This document shows, piece by piece, positions 24,048 to 31,631 of a stretch of DNA of 64,000 nt (the first letter of the stretch is position 1; the number at the start of each line of letters is the position of its first letter). Source of the DNA: Streptomyces laurentii (GTDB lineage Bacteria; Actinomycetota; Actinomycetes; Streptomycetales; Streptomycetaceae); assembly GCA_002355495.1 (NCBI GenBank), contig AP017424.1, positions 2,728,001 through 2,792,000 on the forward strand, read 5' to 3'. A model generated the notes under the pieces. That model was not told the DNA's origin. It worked only from the letters and a program-made list of their open reading frames with translations, and searched no databases. Both the position numbers and the translations under genes were made by a program.

Positions 24048-24758
24048 TTAGGCCATCAGGGTCTCGACGAGGGTCTCCTGGAGACCGCCGAGCCAGAGGT
24101 ACGCCATCACCATCGGCTTGGTCGGATCGGAGTCGGGCAGCCGGTACAGCCGCTCGCTCTGCTCGTCCTCGGTGATGTCGAGCCGGGAGGCGATGGTCAG
24201 CCGCAGGTCGTTGAGGGTGCCGAGCCAGGCGCGGGAGCCCTCCGGGGCGAGTTCGAGGATTCCGCCGCCCTCGCCGCCGTCCCCGCTCCCGTTCCCGTCC
24301 CCGTTCCCGTCCGCGTCGCCGGCCTTGCCCTCGCCCGCGCCGAGCCCCTCACCGAGCCCCTCGCCGGGCCCTCCACCGAACCCCTTGCCGCCGTCGCCGG
24401 AGGCGATCGACGAGGACAGCTCGTCGAGGCTGCGGACCACGGCGAGCGCGTCCTGGCGCTTGCGCGCGCGCAGGTCGTTCTCGGTGAAGCGGCGGAAGTC
24501 GGCGGCGGCCTGGCGCAGCTCGTCGGTGTCGTCGGCGTACGCGTCGGGGAAGAGCCGGCGCAGCGCCGGGTCGGCGGGCGGCTCGCTCGGGCCTTCGGCG
24601 AACAGCGCGGCCAGCGGGTCCTCGCCCTCGGCGGGCTCGTCGCCGGGGCCGATCAGCTCCAGGAGCTGGACCGCGAGCGAGCGCAGGATGGAGATCTCGA
24701 CCTCGTCGAGCGCGACGGCGGCGCCGCCGCCCGGGCGCGCCTCGAACCTCCCCGCCAT
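24048..24758 (-). CDS. DUF2017 family protein
   Basis: A 236-residue actinobacterial protein always found next to clpS. The core is helical (VALDEVEISILRSLAVQLLELI; LRRLFPDAYADDTDELRQAAADFRRFTENDLRARK; LNDLRLTIASRLDIT). Residues about 121-165 form an inserted Gly/Asp/Asn-rich low-complexity stretch built of GEG, GDGNG and GDGGEGGG words, which looks like an expanded linker. Its ATG overlaps the clpS stop in a TGATG junction, so the two are co-translated. A role with ClpS/Clp proteolysis is inferred only from this conserved pairing. Confidence 0.85.
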   Translation of the reverse strand: MAGRFEARPGGGAAVALDEVEISILRSLAVQLLELIGPGDEPAEGEDPLAALFAEGPSEPPADPALRRLFPDAYADDTDELRQAAADFRRFTENDLRARKRQDALAVVRSLDELSSSIASGDGGKGFGGGPGEGLGEGLGAGEGKAGDADGNGDGNGSGDGGEGGGILELAPEGSRAWLGTLNDLRLTIASRLDITEDEQSERLYRLPDSDPTKPMVMAYLWLGGLQETLVETLMA

Positions 24759-25072
24759 CAGCCGCGGTCCTGCGAGAGGGTCGCCCAGAGCCCGTAGCCG
24801 TGCATCGCCTGCACGTCCCGTTCCATCTCCTCGCGGGTGCCGCTGGAGACCACCGCGCGGCCCTTGTTGTGCACATCGAGCATCAGCTTGTGCGCCTTGT
24901 CCTTGGAGTAACCGAAGTACGCCTGGAAGACGTAGGTGACATAGCTCATCAGGTTCACCGGGTCGTTGTGCACCAGGGTCACCCAGGGCACGTCCGGTTC
25001 GACGACTGCGGAGACCTCCTCGGCCGACTCGGTCCGCTCGATCTCGATAGGCGCAACGCTCACGTGGCCCAT
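24758..25072 (-). CDS. clpS: ATP-dependent Clp protease adaptor ClpS
   Basis: A 104-residue N-recognin that delivers N-degron substrates to the ClpC/ClpP machinery. The core [36 protein letters not shown] carries the ClpS signature (NDxxN and the DKAxxLM helix), followed by [22 protein letters not shown] prefer the ATG at 25072 ([15 protein letters not shown]); upstream residues to 25129 are unlikely. No strong ribosome site. It is divergent from pncB, sharing a 101-base promoter region with the operator at 25132. Confidence 0.9.
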   Translation of the reverse strand: MGHVSVAPIEIERTESAEEVSAVVEPDVPWVTLVHNDPVNLMSYVTYVFQAYFGYSKDKAHKLMLDVHNKGRAVVSSGTREEMERDVQAMHGYGLWATLSQDRG

Positions 25073-25131
25073 GCTGCCACTTGAGGCGACCCGTCGCACA
25101 AACGGGTCACCCTCCGGGAGCCGCGCCACCC

Positions 25132-25158
25132 CACTATTCGTCAGTATGACGAATAGTG
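25132..25158. promoter_or_regulatory. 27-base perfect inverted repeat operator at the pncB promoter
   Basis: Two exactly complementary 12-base arms (CACTATTCGTCA and TGACGAATAGTG) flank GTA. It ends 3 bases before the pncB -10 box, so a bound repressor would block transcription, possibly of clpS too. NAD-responsive repressors of the NrtR type bind sites of this kind before NAD salvage genes, but I infer this from context and cannot match the motif. Confidence 0.8.
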
Positions 25159-25161
25159 CGC

Positions 25162-25167
25162 TAGCAT
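25162..25167 (+). promoter_or_regulatory. -10 element of pncB (leaderless promoter)
   Basis: TAGCAT ends 6 bases before the pncB ATG, placing the transcript start at the start codon. There is no ribosome site, which fits a leaderless mRNA. Confidence 0.6.
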
Positions 25168-25173
25168 CATCGT

Positions 25174-26553
25174 ATGAACGCTGCTGACCTTGGGCTGCGA
25201 AACGACGAAGCGCGCGACGCGCACGCGTTGAAGAGCGGCATCGGCCTGCCGGTCGACGTCCCGTCGACCGCGCTCTTCACCGACCAGTACGAGTTGACCA
25301 TGCTCCAGGCCGCCCTCCGGGCCGGCACCGCGGACCGCCGGTCCGTCTTCGAGGTCTTCACCCGCCGGCTGCCCGAGGGGCGGCGTTACGGCGTGCTCGC
25401 CGGCGTCGGCCGCGTCCTGGACGCCGTCGAGAACTTCCGTTTCGACGCCGGCGTGCTCGGCTTCCTGCGCGAGCAGGGCATCGTCGACGAGCCGACGCTG
25501 GAATGGCTGGCCGGCTACCGCTTCTCCGGCGACATCCGGGGCTACCCCGAGGGCGAGGTGTACTTCCCCGGCTCGCCGGTCCTGCGCGTCGAGGGCACCT
25601 TCGCCGAGTGCGTCCTCCTGGAGACGGTGATCCTCTCCATCCTCAACCACGACTCGGCCATCGCCGCCGCCGCGTCCCGCATGTCGGCCGCCGCCGGCGG
25701 GCGCCGGCTCATCGAGATGGGCGCCCGGCGCACCCACGAACTGGGCGCCGTCGCCTGCGCCCGCGCCGCCTACGTGGGCGGCTTCGACTCCACCTCCGAC
25801 CTCGCTGCGGGCTTCCGCTACGGCATCCCGACCGTCGGCACCTCCGCGCACGCCTTCACCCTGCTGCACGACACCGAGCGCGACGCCTTCCAGGCCCAGG
25901 TCGACTCGCTGGGCAACGGCACCACGCTGCTCGTCGACACCTACGACGTGGCCGAGGCCGTCCGTACCGCCGTCGAGGTGGCGGGCACCGGCCTCGGCGC
26001 GGTCCGCATCGACTCCGGCGACCTGCTGCTCGTCGCCCACCGGGTACGGGCGCAGCTCAACGAACTCGGCGCGCACGACACCCGGATCGTGGTCACCTCC
26101 GACCTCGACGAGTACGCCATCGCCTCGCTGGCCGCCGCGCCGGTCGACGCGTACGGGGTGGGCACCCAGCTCGTCACCGGCAGCGGGCACCCGACCTGCT
26201 CCATGGTCTACAAGCTGGTCGCCCGGGCCGGCTCGGCCGATCCGAAGGCGCCGCTGACGCCGGTCGCCAAGAAGTCGGTGGGCGGCAAGGTCTCCGTGGG
26301 CGGGCGCAAGTGGGCCGCCCGCCGGACGGACGCGGACGGGATCGCCGAGGCCGAGGTCGTCGGCACCGGACCGGTGCCGCCCGAGCTGGTCGACAAGCAG
26401 CTTCTGATTCCCCTGGTCAAGGGCGGTGACGTGGTGGCCCGCGAGCCCTTGGAGACGGCCCGCGCCCGGCACATCGCGGCGCGCGCGGGGCTGCCGATGT
26501 CGGCGATCCAGCTGTCGCGGGGCGAGCCGGTGCTGCCGACGGAGTACGCGTGA
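25174..26553 (+). CDS. pncB: Nicotinate phosphoribosyltransferase
   Basis: A 459-residue enzyme that joins nicotinate and PRPP to give nicotinate mononucleotide, with ATP hydrolysis, in NAD salvage. Signatures are [78 protein letters not shown] and [11 protein letters not shown]. The length is normal for the bacterial type without a fused domain. It starts at a leaderless promoter beneath the operator at 25132. The nicotinamidase gene, which makes its substrate, follows 215 bases later. Confidence 0.95.
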   Translation: MNAADLGLRNDEARDAHALKSGIGLPVDVPSTALFTDQYELTMLQAALRAGTADRRSVFEVFTRRLPEGRRYGVLAGVGRVLDAVENFRFDAGVLGFLREQGIVDEPTLEWLAGYRFSGDIRGYPEGEVYFPGSPVLRVEGTFAECVLLETVILSILNHDSAIAAAASRMSAAAGGRRLIEMGARRTHELGAVACARAAYVGGFDSTSDLAAGFRYGIPTVGTSAHAFTLLHDTERDAFQAQVDSLGNGTTLLVDTYDVAEAVRTAVEVAGTGLGAVRIDSGDLLLVAHRVRAQLNELGAHDTRIVVTSDLDEYAIASLAAAPVDAYGVGTQLVTGSGHPTCSMVYKLVARAGSADPKAPLTPVAKKSVGGKVSVGGRKWAARRTDADGIAEAEVVGTGPVPPELVDKQLLIPLVKGGDVVAREPLETARARHIAARAGLPMSAIQLSRGEPVLPTEYA

Positions 26554-26598
26554 GGGCTGCCGCGCGCCCGGCCTCCTGAACCCGGCCTCCTGAACTCC

Positions 26599-26640
26599 GT
26601 GTCCGAACCCCGCGTCCGAACCCCGTGTCCGAACCCCGCG
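26599..26640 (+). repeat. 14-base degenerate tandem repeat between pncB and pncA
   Basis: The words GTCCGAACCCCGCG, TCCGAACCCCGTG and TCCGAACCCCGCG follow each other in three copies. The tract lies between the pncB stop and the pncA promoter. Confidence 0.7.
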
Positions 26641-26690
26641 CGGCTGATCCGGATCGCGCCTCCCCCTCCCGCCCGGAGGGGGGAAGTACC

Positions 26691-26696
26691 TAGGCT
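26691..26696 (+). promoter_or_regulatory. -10 element of pncA
   Basis: TAGGCT lies 72 bases before the pncA ATG and would give a leader of about 65 bases containing AAGGAC before the start. Confidence 0.45.
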
Positions 26697-26768
26697 CGGA
26701 ACCGGCCCCGACCAGGCCCGCCCGAGCACCTTCGGGCACCCTCCCCCACACCGCGAAGGACACCCGCC

Positions 26769-27362
26769 ATGCACCGCGCTTTGATCGTTGTGGACGTTCA
26801 GAACGACTTCTGCGAGGGCGGCAGCCTCGCGGTGACGGGCGGCTCCGACGTCGCGGCCGCCATCACCGAGCTGGTCGGCGAGGCGGCCGGGGCCGCGTAC
26901 CAGCACGTCGTCGCCACCCGCGACCACCACGTCGCCCCGGGCGAGCACTTCTCGTCGCACCCGGACTACGTCGCCACCTGGCCCCGGCACTGCGTGGCCG
27001 GCACCGAGGGCGTCGGCTTCCACCCGAACTTCGCGCCCGCCGTCGCGGGCGGCGCGGTCGACGCCGTCTTCGACAAGGGCGCGTACGAGGCCGCGTACAG
27101 CGGATTCGAGGGACGCGACGAGAACGGCAGCACGCTCGCCGAGTGGCTGCGCGCCCGCCACGTCACCGAGGTCGACGTCGTCGGCATCGCCACCGACCAC
27201 TGTGTGCGCGCCACCGCCCTGGACGCGGCCCGCGAGGGCTTCCGCACCCACGTCCTGCTCGACCTGACGGCGGGCGTGGCACGGGAGACCACGGACCGGG
27301 CCCTGGAGGAGCTGCGCGCGGCGGGCGTGGAGCTGACCGGAAGCCCGGTCGTCTCCGCGTAG
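26769..27362 (+). CDS. pncA: Nicotinamidase (isochorismatase family)
   Basis: A 197-residue hydrolase that converts nicotinamide to nicotinate for PncB. The catalytic triad is visible: Asp9 (VVDVQNDF), Lys103 (FDKGAYEAAYSGF) and Cys145 (GIATDHCVRATALDA). The metal site uses Asp52, His54 and His60 (RDHHVAPGEH) with His74. The family's cis-peptide motif GIATDHCV is exact. AAGGA precedes the ATG. With pncB it forms a complete nicotinamide to nicotinate mononucleotide route. Confidence 0.95.
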   Translation: MHRALIVVDVQNDFCEGGSLAVTGGSDVAAAITELVGEAAGAAYQHVVATRDHHVAPGEHFSSHPDYVATWPRHCVAGTEGVGFHPNFAPAVAGGAVDAVFDKGAYEAAYSGFEGRDENGSTLAEWLRARHVTEVDVVGIATDHCVRATALDAAREGFRTHVLLDLTAGVARETTDRALEELRAAGVELTGSPVVSA

Positions 27363-27397
27363 ACCCTGATCAGCCCCCGAGAGGCGCCGGACAGGTC

Positions 27398-27578
27398 CTA
27401 GGGCGTGTGTCGAAAGTCCCTCCTGGCCTGCGACGCCTGGCACGCACGCTCGCTGCGTTGTCGGAGTCATCCAAGTACGTCCAGTACGAGGATGATCCTC
27501 CGCCTTGCGATCGCACGCACCAGACGCCGCAGGCCCCGCCCTCCGGGCGGACGGAGCTACTTTCGACACACGCCCTAG
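27398..27578. mobile_element. MITE-like element with perfect 20-base terminal inverted repeats
   Basis: The ends, beginning CTAGGGCGTGTGTCG, are perfect 20-base inverted repeats at 27398-27417 and 27559-27578. Inner arms (GGCCTGCGACGCCTGG at 27425 and its near-complement at 27520-27535) let the whole 181 bases fold into one hairpin. The outermost CTAG/TA may include the target duplication, which would fit a TA-targeting transposase. There is no ORF, so it needs a transposase in trans. It lies between pncA and the gene at 27575 and supplies that gene's stop codon. Confidence 0.8.
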
Positions 27579-27877
27579 ACCGCCGGCGCCTTCGGCAGCA
27601 TCCGTATGGAGTGCCACAGCTCCTGCGCGGTCGTCCGCCACAGCAGCCCGTCCGGGTGGTGCAGCACCGCGGTGATCTCGTCGGGGGTGGGCGGCTCGGT
27701 GTTGCCGCGCAGGTAGACGGACCGCAGGCCGAGGTTCCGCAGCCGGGTGAGGGCGCGGGCGCGGTTCGCGGCGTGCACCAGGAAGCGGACCGTGGCGCCG
27801 TCGCCCGCCGGACTGGGCAGGCCGATGGCGACGACGACGCTGCCTGTGGGCAGGCGGCAGAAACCTCCAGTGGACAT
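27575..27877 (-). CDS. Conserved hypothetical small protein
   Basis: A 100-residue soluble protein of unknown function. It begins MSTGGFCRLPTGSVVVAIGLPS, has an alpha/beta look (VRFLVHAANRARALTRLRNLGLRSVYLRGN) and ends LWRTTAQELWHSIRMLPKAPAV. The ATG at 27877 follows GGGGAG, so the longer frame to 27997 is rejected. Its stop TAG (27577-27575) lies inside the terminal repeat of the MITE-like element, so the original C-terminus may have been a little different. Confidence 0.7.
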   Translation of the reverse strand: MSTGGFCRLPTGSVVVAIGLPSPAGDGATVRFLVHAANRARALTRLRNLGLRSVYLRGNTEPPTPDEITAVLHHPDGLLWRTTAQELWHSIRMLPKAPAV

Positions 27878-28031
27878 GCGGAACCACTCCCCCGTGGAAC
27901 GACTGTCGGTGAAACGAGTTGCGGCCGTGGTCGACGGGCCGCACGAGGCACCTAAACACGATCGGCCGCCGCCCGCTAGGGGGCGACGGCCGATCATGCG
28001 CTGACCTGGGCTGATGCTCAGGCCATCAGGG

Positions 28032-30410
28032 TTACTTCTTCGTCGACGGACCGACCTCGACCGTGATCGTCTGGCCGTTCTTCGGCTCCTTGACGACCTC
28101 GATCTTGGTGTTGGTGTCCGTGGTCAGGACACCGGCCCGCGGGTTCTCGGAGGTCCAGTAGGAACCCTTGCGGTCGTCGAAGACCGGGTTGCCCTTGAGC
28201 GACGGGACGACCGTGGCCTTGTCCTGCTTGTGCAGGGTCATGCCGTCGGTCCGCGCGATCGTGAACGGCGAGTCGTACGCCTGCATGCGACCACGCATCA
28301 GGGTGCCGTCGTTCCACCTCAGCGGAGCCGGGTGGGAGTCGATCGGCAGGACGCGGCCCTTGCCCGGGTGCTGGGAGGTGTTGTTGTCCTTCTGGGACAG
28401 GTCCCACTTCCAGATCAGCAGGCCGTTCTGGTACGCGTAGTGCTCGACCCAGCTCGCCTTGTCACCGGTGAAGCCGAAGTTGTACGGGCCGACCTTGAGG
28501 GTCTTGTCGTACGACACGTACTGGCGGTTCTCGGCGATGTAGTACTGCTCGTACTCCTTGGTGAAGGAGGCGCCGACCCGCGAGAAGCCCTTGGTGGCCC
28601 AGCCGTTGTCACCGTTCTCGGCGTCGTCCGAGAAGACCGGGGCACCATCGGCGTTCACCACGAGGCTGTCGGCCGCGAAGCCCTTGCCGCCCGCGCCGCC
28701 GTCCGTCTGGTAGCGGAAGCGGAGGTCGACCTTCTTGCCCGCGTAGGCGCCGAGGTCGTACGAGAGCTTCTTGTACGACGTGGAGGCGCCGGTCAGCGCG
28801 GTGGCGCCGGAGGCGTCCTTCGGCAGCGCGACGCCGTCGGCGGTGCCGTCGAGGGCGTTCCAGTTGGCGCCGCCGTCGGTGGAGACCTCGGCGTACAGGA
28901 AGTCGTAGTCCTGCTCGATGTCCCACCAGCCCTGGAGGTCCAGGGAGGCGGAGGACTTGCCGGTCAGGTCGACCGAGCGGGTGAGGGTGTTCTTGAGGTT
29001 GTCACCCATGCCGCTCCACCACTGGGTGGCACCCTGGGCGGGGGCGACGACCTCGGTGGTGATCTTCTCCTTGGGCAGCTCGACGACGAGCGCCTGCGGG
29101 AGCTTGGTGTTGTACTCCGAGACACCCAGCTTGTGGGTGGTCTTCTTGGAGCGCTGCGCGTCGCTGACCTTGTCGTAGTTCAGCCAGCCGAGCTGCAGCT
29201 TGTCCCAGGCGCTCATGTCGCCGGGCAGGTCACCGATCGCGTCCTTGCCGGTGCCGAGCCACGAACCGGAGGACATGAGAGTCCAGAAGCCGGTCGAGTT
29301 CTCGCCGCCCGCGGTGTCGTAGTGGTCCGGCAGACCGAGGTCGTGGCCGTACTCGTGGGCGAAGACACCGAGGCCGCCGTTCTCGGGCTGCATCGTGTAG
29401 TCGCCGACCCAGATGCCGGTGTCACCGATCGGGGTACCACCGGAGCGGTTCTGCGACGGGCCGGTCTTGCCGTTGTCCGTGCCGTACGCGTACCAGCGGT
29501 GCGCCCACAGCGCGTCCTCGCCCTGCGCGCCGCCGCCGGCCGACTCGTCCTCGCCCGCGTGGACGATCTGGAAGTGGTCGATGTAGCCGTCGGGCTCGTT
29601 GAAGTTGCCGTCGCCGTCGAAGTCGTCGCGGTCCCACTGGTCGTAGGAGGCGAGCTCTTCCTTCAGCTGCGCGTCGGTCTTGCCCTGGGCCTTCTGGTCG
29701 GCGACCCAGGCGTTGACGCCGTCGCGGACCGTGTCCCAGACGTTGAGGCAGTTGCTCTCGCCGCAGTAGTTCGAGCCGTAGCGGGCCTCGTTGTACGGAA
29801 CCTTCACCCAGCTGGTGACGGTGCCGTCGACCGAGTAACGGCCGGACGAGGTCTGCTCGTAGTACGTCTTCAGGGACTCCTTCGGCTGGCCGGTGGCCTT
29901 GTCCTTGCCGGTGCCGAAGTACAGGTCCTGGAAGTGCTGCTGGTTGTAGTCGGCCTTCCAGTCCGTGGAGTTGTCGTTCGCACGGTCCGGCTTGGCTATG
30001 GAGTTGTGCAGCGGGCCGGGCGTGCCGCCGTACTTCGGGTCGACCTGGTCGCCGAACTCGACGAGGATCGTGAAGATCTTGTCGGTCTTCTCGCGGCCCA
30101 GCTCGACGTACTTCTTGTTGCCGAGCTTCACGACGCTGGAGCCGTTGCGCTTCTCGACCTTGGCGTCGCCCTTGAGGACGGCGTCGAGGGCGGCCTTGCG
30201 CTGCTGCTCGCGCTGCTTGCTGTACGGGCCCTCGAGGTCGTGGTCGACCTCCGTCTTGTCGACGGCCTTGGCCCGGTTGGCGGCCACGGCCGCCGGAGTG
30301 GTGTCGGAGTCGGCAGCCCACGCCGTTCCGAAGGTCGAGGCGGTGGCGGCGGTGGCCGCGAGCGCCACGACGACTGCGGACGCCATGATCGTCCGTCGTC
30401 TGTTGGTCAC
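28032..30410 (-). CDS. Secreted M6-family metalloprotease (immune inhibitor A)
   Basis: A 792-residue secreted protease. A signal peptide (basic start, then a hydrophobic stretch ending AWAADS) precedes a propeptide, then the M6 peptidase domain from about residue 110 (FTILVEFGDQVDPKYGG). The zinc motif HEYGHDLGLPDH is near residues 351-362, with the Met-turn LMSSGSW following. A VEG-like region and a C-terminal beta-rich part complete it. The GTG at 30410 has only a weak GAGGACGAAG ribosome site. Substrates are unknown; in other bacteria such enzymes degrade host defence peptides or extracellular protein. Confidence 0.93.
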   Translation of the reverse strand: MTNRRRTIMASAVVVALAATAATASTFGTAWAADSDTTPAAVAANRAKAVDKTEVDHDLEGPYSKQREQQRKAALDAVLKGDAKVEKRNGSSVVKLGNKKYVELGREKTDKIFTILVEFGDQVDPKYGGTPGPLHNSIAKPDRANDNSTDWKADYNQQHFQDLYFGTGKDKATGQPKESLKTYYEQTSSGRYSVDGTVTSWVKVPYNEARYGSNYCGESNCLNVWDTVRDGVNAWVADQKAQGKTDAQLKEELASYDQWDRDDFDGDGNFNEPDGYIDHFQIVHAGEDESAGGGAQGEDALWAHRWYAYGTDNGKTGPSQNRSGGTPIGDTGIWVGDYTMQPENGGLGVFAHEYGHDLGLPDHYDTAGGENSTGFWTLMSSGSWLGTGKDAIGDLPGDMSAWDKLQLGWLNYDKVSDAQRSKKTTHKLGVSEYNTKLPQALVVELPKEKITTEVVAPAQGATQWWSGMGDNLKNTLTRSVDLTGKSSASLDLQGWWDIEQDYDFLYAEVSTDGGANWNALDGTADGVALPKDASGATALTGASTSYKKLSYDLGAYAGKKVDLRFRYQTDGGAGGKGFAADSLVVNADGAPVFSDDAENGDNGWATKGFSRVGASFTKEYEQYYIAENRQYVSYDKTLKVGPYNFGFTGDKASWVEHYAYQNGLLIWKWDLSQKDNNTSQHPGKGRVLPIDSHPAPLRWNDGTLMRGRMQAYDSPFTIARTDGMTLHKQDKATVVPSLKGNPVFDDRKGSYWTSENPRAGVLTTDTNTKIEVVKEPKNGQTITVEVGPSTKK

Positions 30411-30756
30411 TTGTCTTCGTCCTCCCCGGCGCGCTCACCCGGCGGAATCGGTGGGGTGTCCGCCCAGGCGGTTGTGCGCGTCACAAGTGACGACATTCGA
30501 CCGGAGTTGACGAAGAAAAACCAGATCTTGACTTGAACAGGCCAAGTGCACTATGCAGGACCGTTTTTTCAATAGTCGGACTCCCGCAGGCCTCTGACGA
30601 TCACTCGCACGGACGCACAGGAGGTGTATAGGGCGGCACGAGAGGCCGCCCGTCGGCCGGCGCGGGGCGCGGCGGGGCAGCGAGAGCGCGGTCGGCGGGG
30701 GGAGGGAGGGGGAAGAGGAGAAAGACGGTCGGCGAGACGCGGTCAGCGGGGCACGG
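30411..30756. other. 346-base spacer upstream of the M6 protease gene
   Basis: This is the promoter region of the protease on the minus strand, including an AT-richer patch at 30510-30580 with TTGAAA and TAGTGC that could form a promoter (spacing is short). At 30632-30652 GGGCGGC-ACGAGAG-GCCGCCC is a small hairpin about 105 bases after the RDD gene stop and may end it. No gene is supported. Confidence 0.45.
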
Positions 30757-31533
30757 TCAGTGGGGCACCGTCACCACGACGGTCTTGGCCGCCTTGTCGT
30801 GCAGGCCCTGCTTGTACGGCTTGTCCAGCAGGATCAGGATCAGCAGGAGCAGCGGCCACAGGCAGGCGCAGCAGATCAGGGCGGGCAGCCAGAGCACGAA
30901 CGCGCGGACGAGGGAGGCGTTCATCGGCGGCGTGGAGCCGTCGTTGAGCATCGCGACCCGCAGCTTGAGCCACTTCTTGCCGAGCGTCTGCCCCTTCTGC
31001 GCGACCATGACCGCGTCGTACCCGACGTACGCGACGATCGTGATCAGCTGGAAGATCAACTGACTCCCGCCGTTGAAGCTGTTGACGGCGTTGTTCCAGT
31101 CGTCGTTCCGGGTGACCCGCTCGTAGATGTGGAACGGGATGCCGATGATGGCGAGCGGGATCGCGACGATCAGCCAGTCGAGGACACGGGCGGCGATACG
31201 GCGCACGGGCTCGGCGAGCGGGGGCATCCCGGCGAGGGGGTCGGCGCCGTAGCCGCCGTAGCCCCCGTACTGCGGGGGCGGGGGCGGCATGCCGGGGCTG
31301 TCGTACGGGTTGCCGGGCGGCGGCGGTCCGGCCGGGGGCGGTCCGCCAGGCGGAGGGCCACCGGGCGGAGGGCCCTCGGGGGGCGGGCCGCCGGGCGTGG
31401 ATCCACCGGGGGGCGGGCCGCCGGGCGTGGATCCACCGGGGGGCGGGCCGGACGGCGGACCCGGGGGCTTCTTGCCGAAGGGGTCGTCTTCGGGAGGCTG
31501 CCCCGGGGGCGGCGGCGGCTGATCGTTGCTCAT
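30757..31533 (-). CDS. RDD family membrane protein with Pro/Gly-rich N-terminus
   Basis: A 258-residue protein. The first ~100 residues are Pro/Gly-rich, with GGPPPGGSTP repeats and a GGYGGYG patch. An RDD domain follows from about residue 105 (VRRIAARVLDWLIVAIPLAIIG), with three membrane segments and the KGQTLGKKWLKLRV motif before the third. The RDD function is unsettled; some members transport Na+ or other solutes. The disordered cytoplasmic tail may bind partners. ATG at 31533 has no clear ribosome site. It is a paralogue of the protein at 31632. Confidence 0.87.
   Translation of the reverse strand: MSNDQPPPPPGQPPEDDPFGKKPPGPPSGPPPGGSTPGGPPPGGSTPGGPPPEGPPPGGPPPGGPPPAGPPPPGNPYDSPGMPPPPPQYGGYGGYGADPLAGMPPLAEPVRRIAARVLDWLIVAIPLAIIGIPFHIYERVTRNDDWNNAVNSFNGGSQLIFQLITIVAYVGYDAVMVAQKGQTLGKKWLKLRVAMLNDGSTPPMNASLVRAFVLWLPALICCACLWPLLLLILILLDKPYKQGLHDKAAKTVVVTVPH
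31381..31450 (-). repeat. 30-base tandem repeat in the RDD gene
   Basis: A 30-base unit starting GGGCGGGCCGCCGGGCGTGG occurs 2.3 times without change, encoding the ten-residue repeat GGSTPGGPPP. Identical copies point to recent slippage. Confidence 0.9.
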
Positions 31534-31631
31534 GGGGGCAGTGCATCCCGGGCGGTCGGGCCCCGCAACGAATCGGCCCCCGTCCGGGTGAACGGCCCCC
31601 TGAGGTCTCCGGACAGACCTCCGGACGACCG

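Noticed and set aside
28014..30536. 840-residue plus-strand frame opposite the M6 protease
   Set aside because: Val/Leu/Gly/Asp/Arg composition is typical of the antisense third frame; the protease on the other strand has signal peptide and zinc motif.
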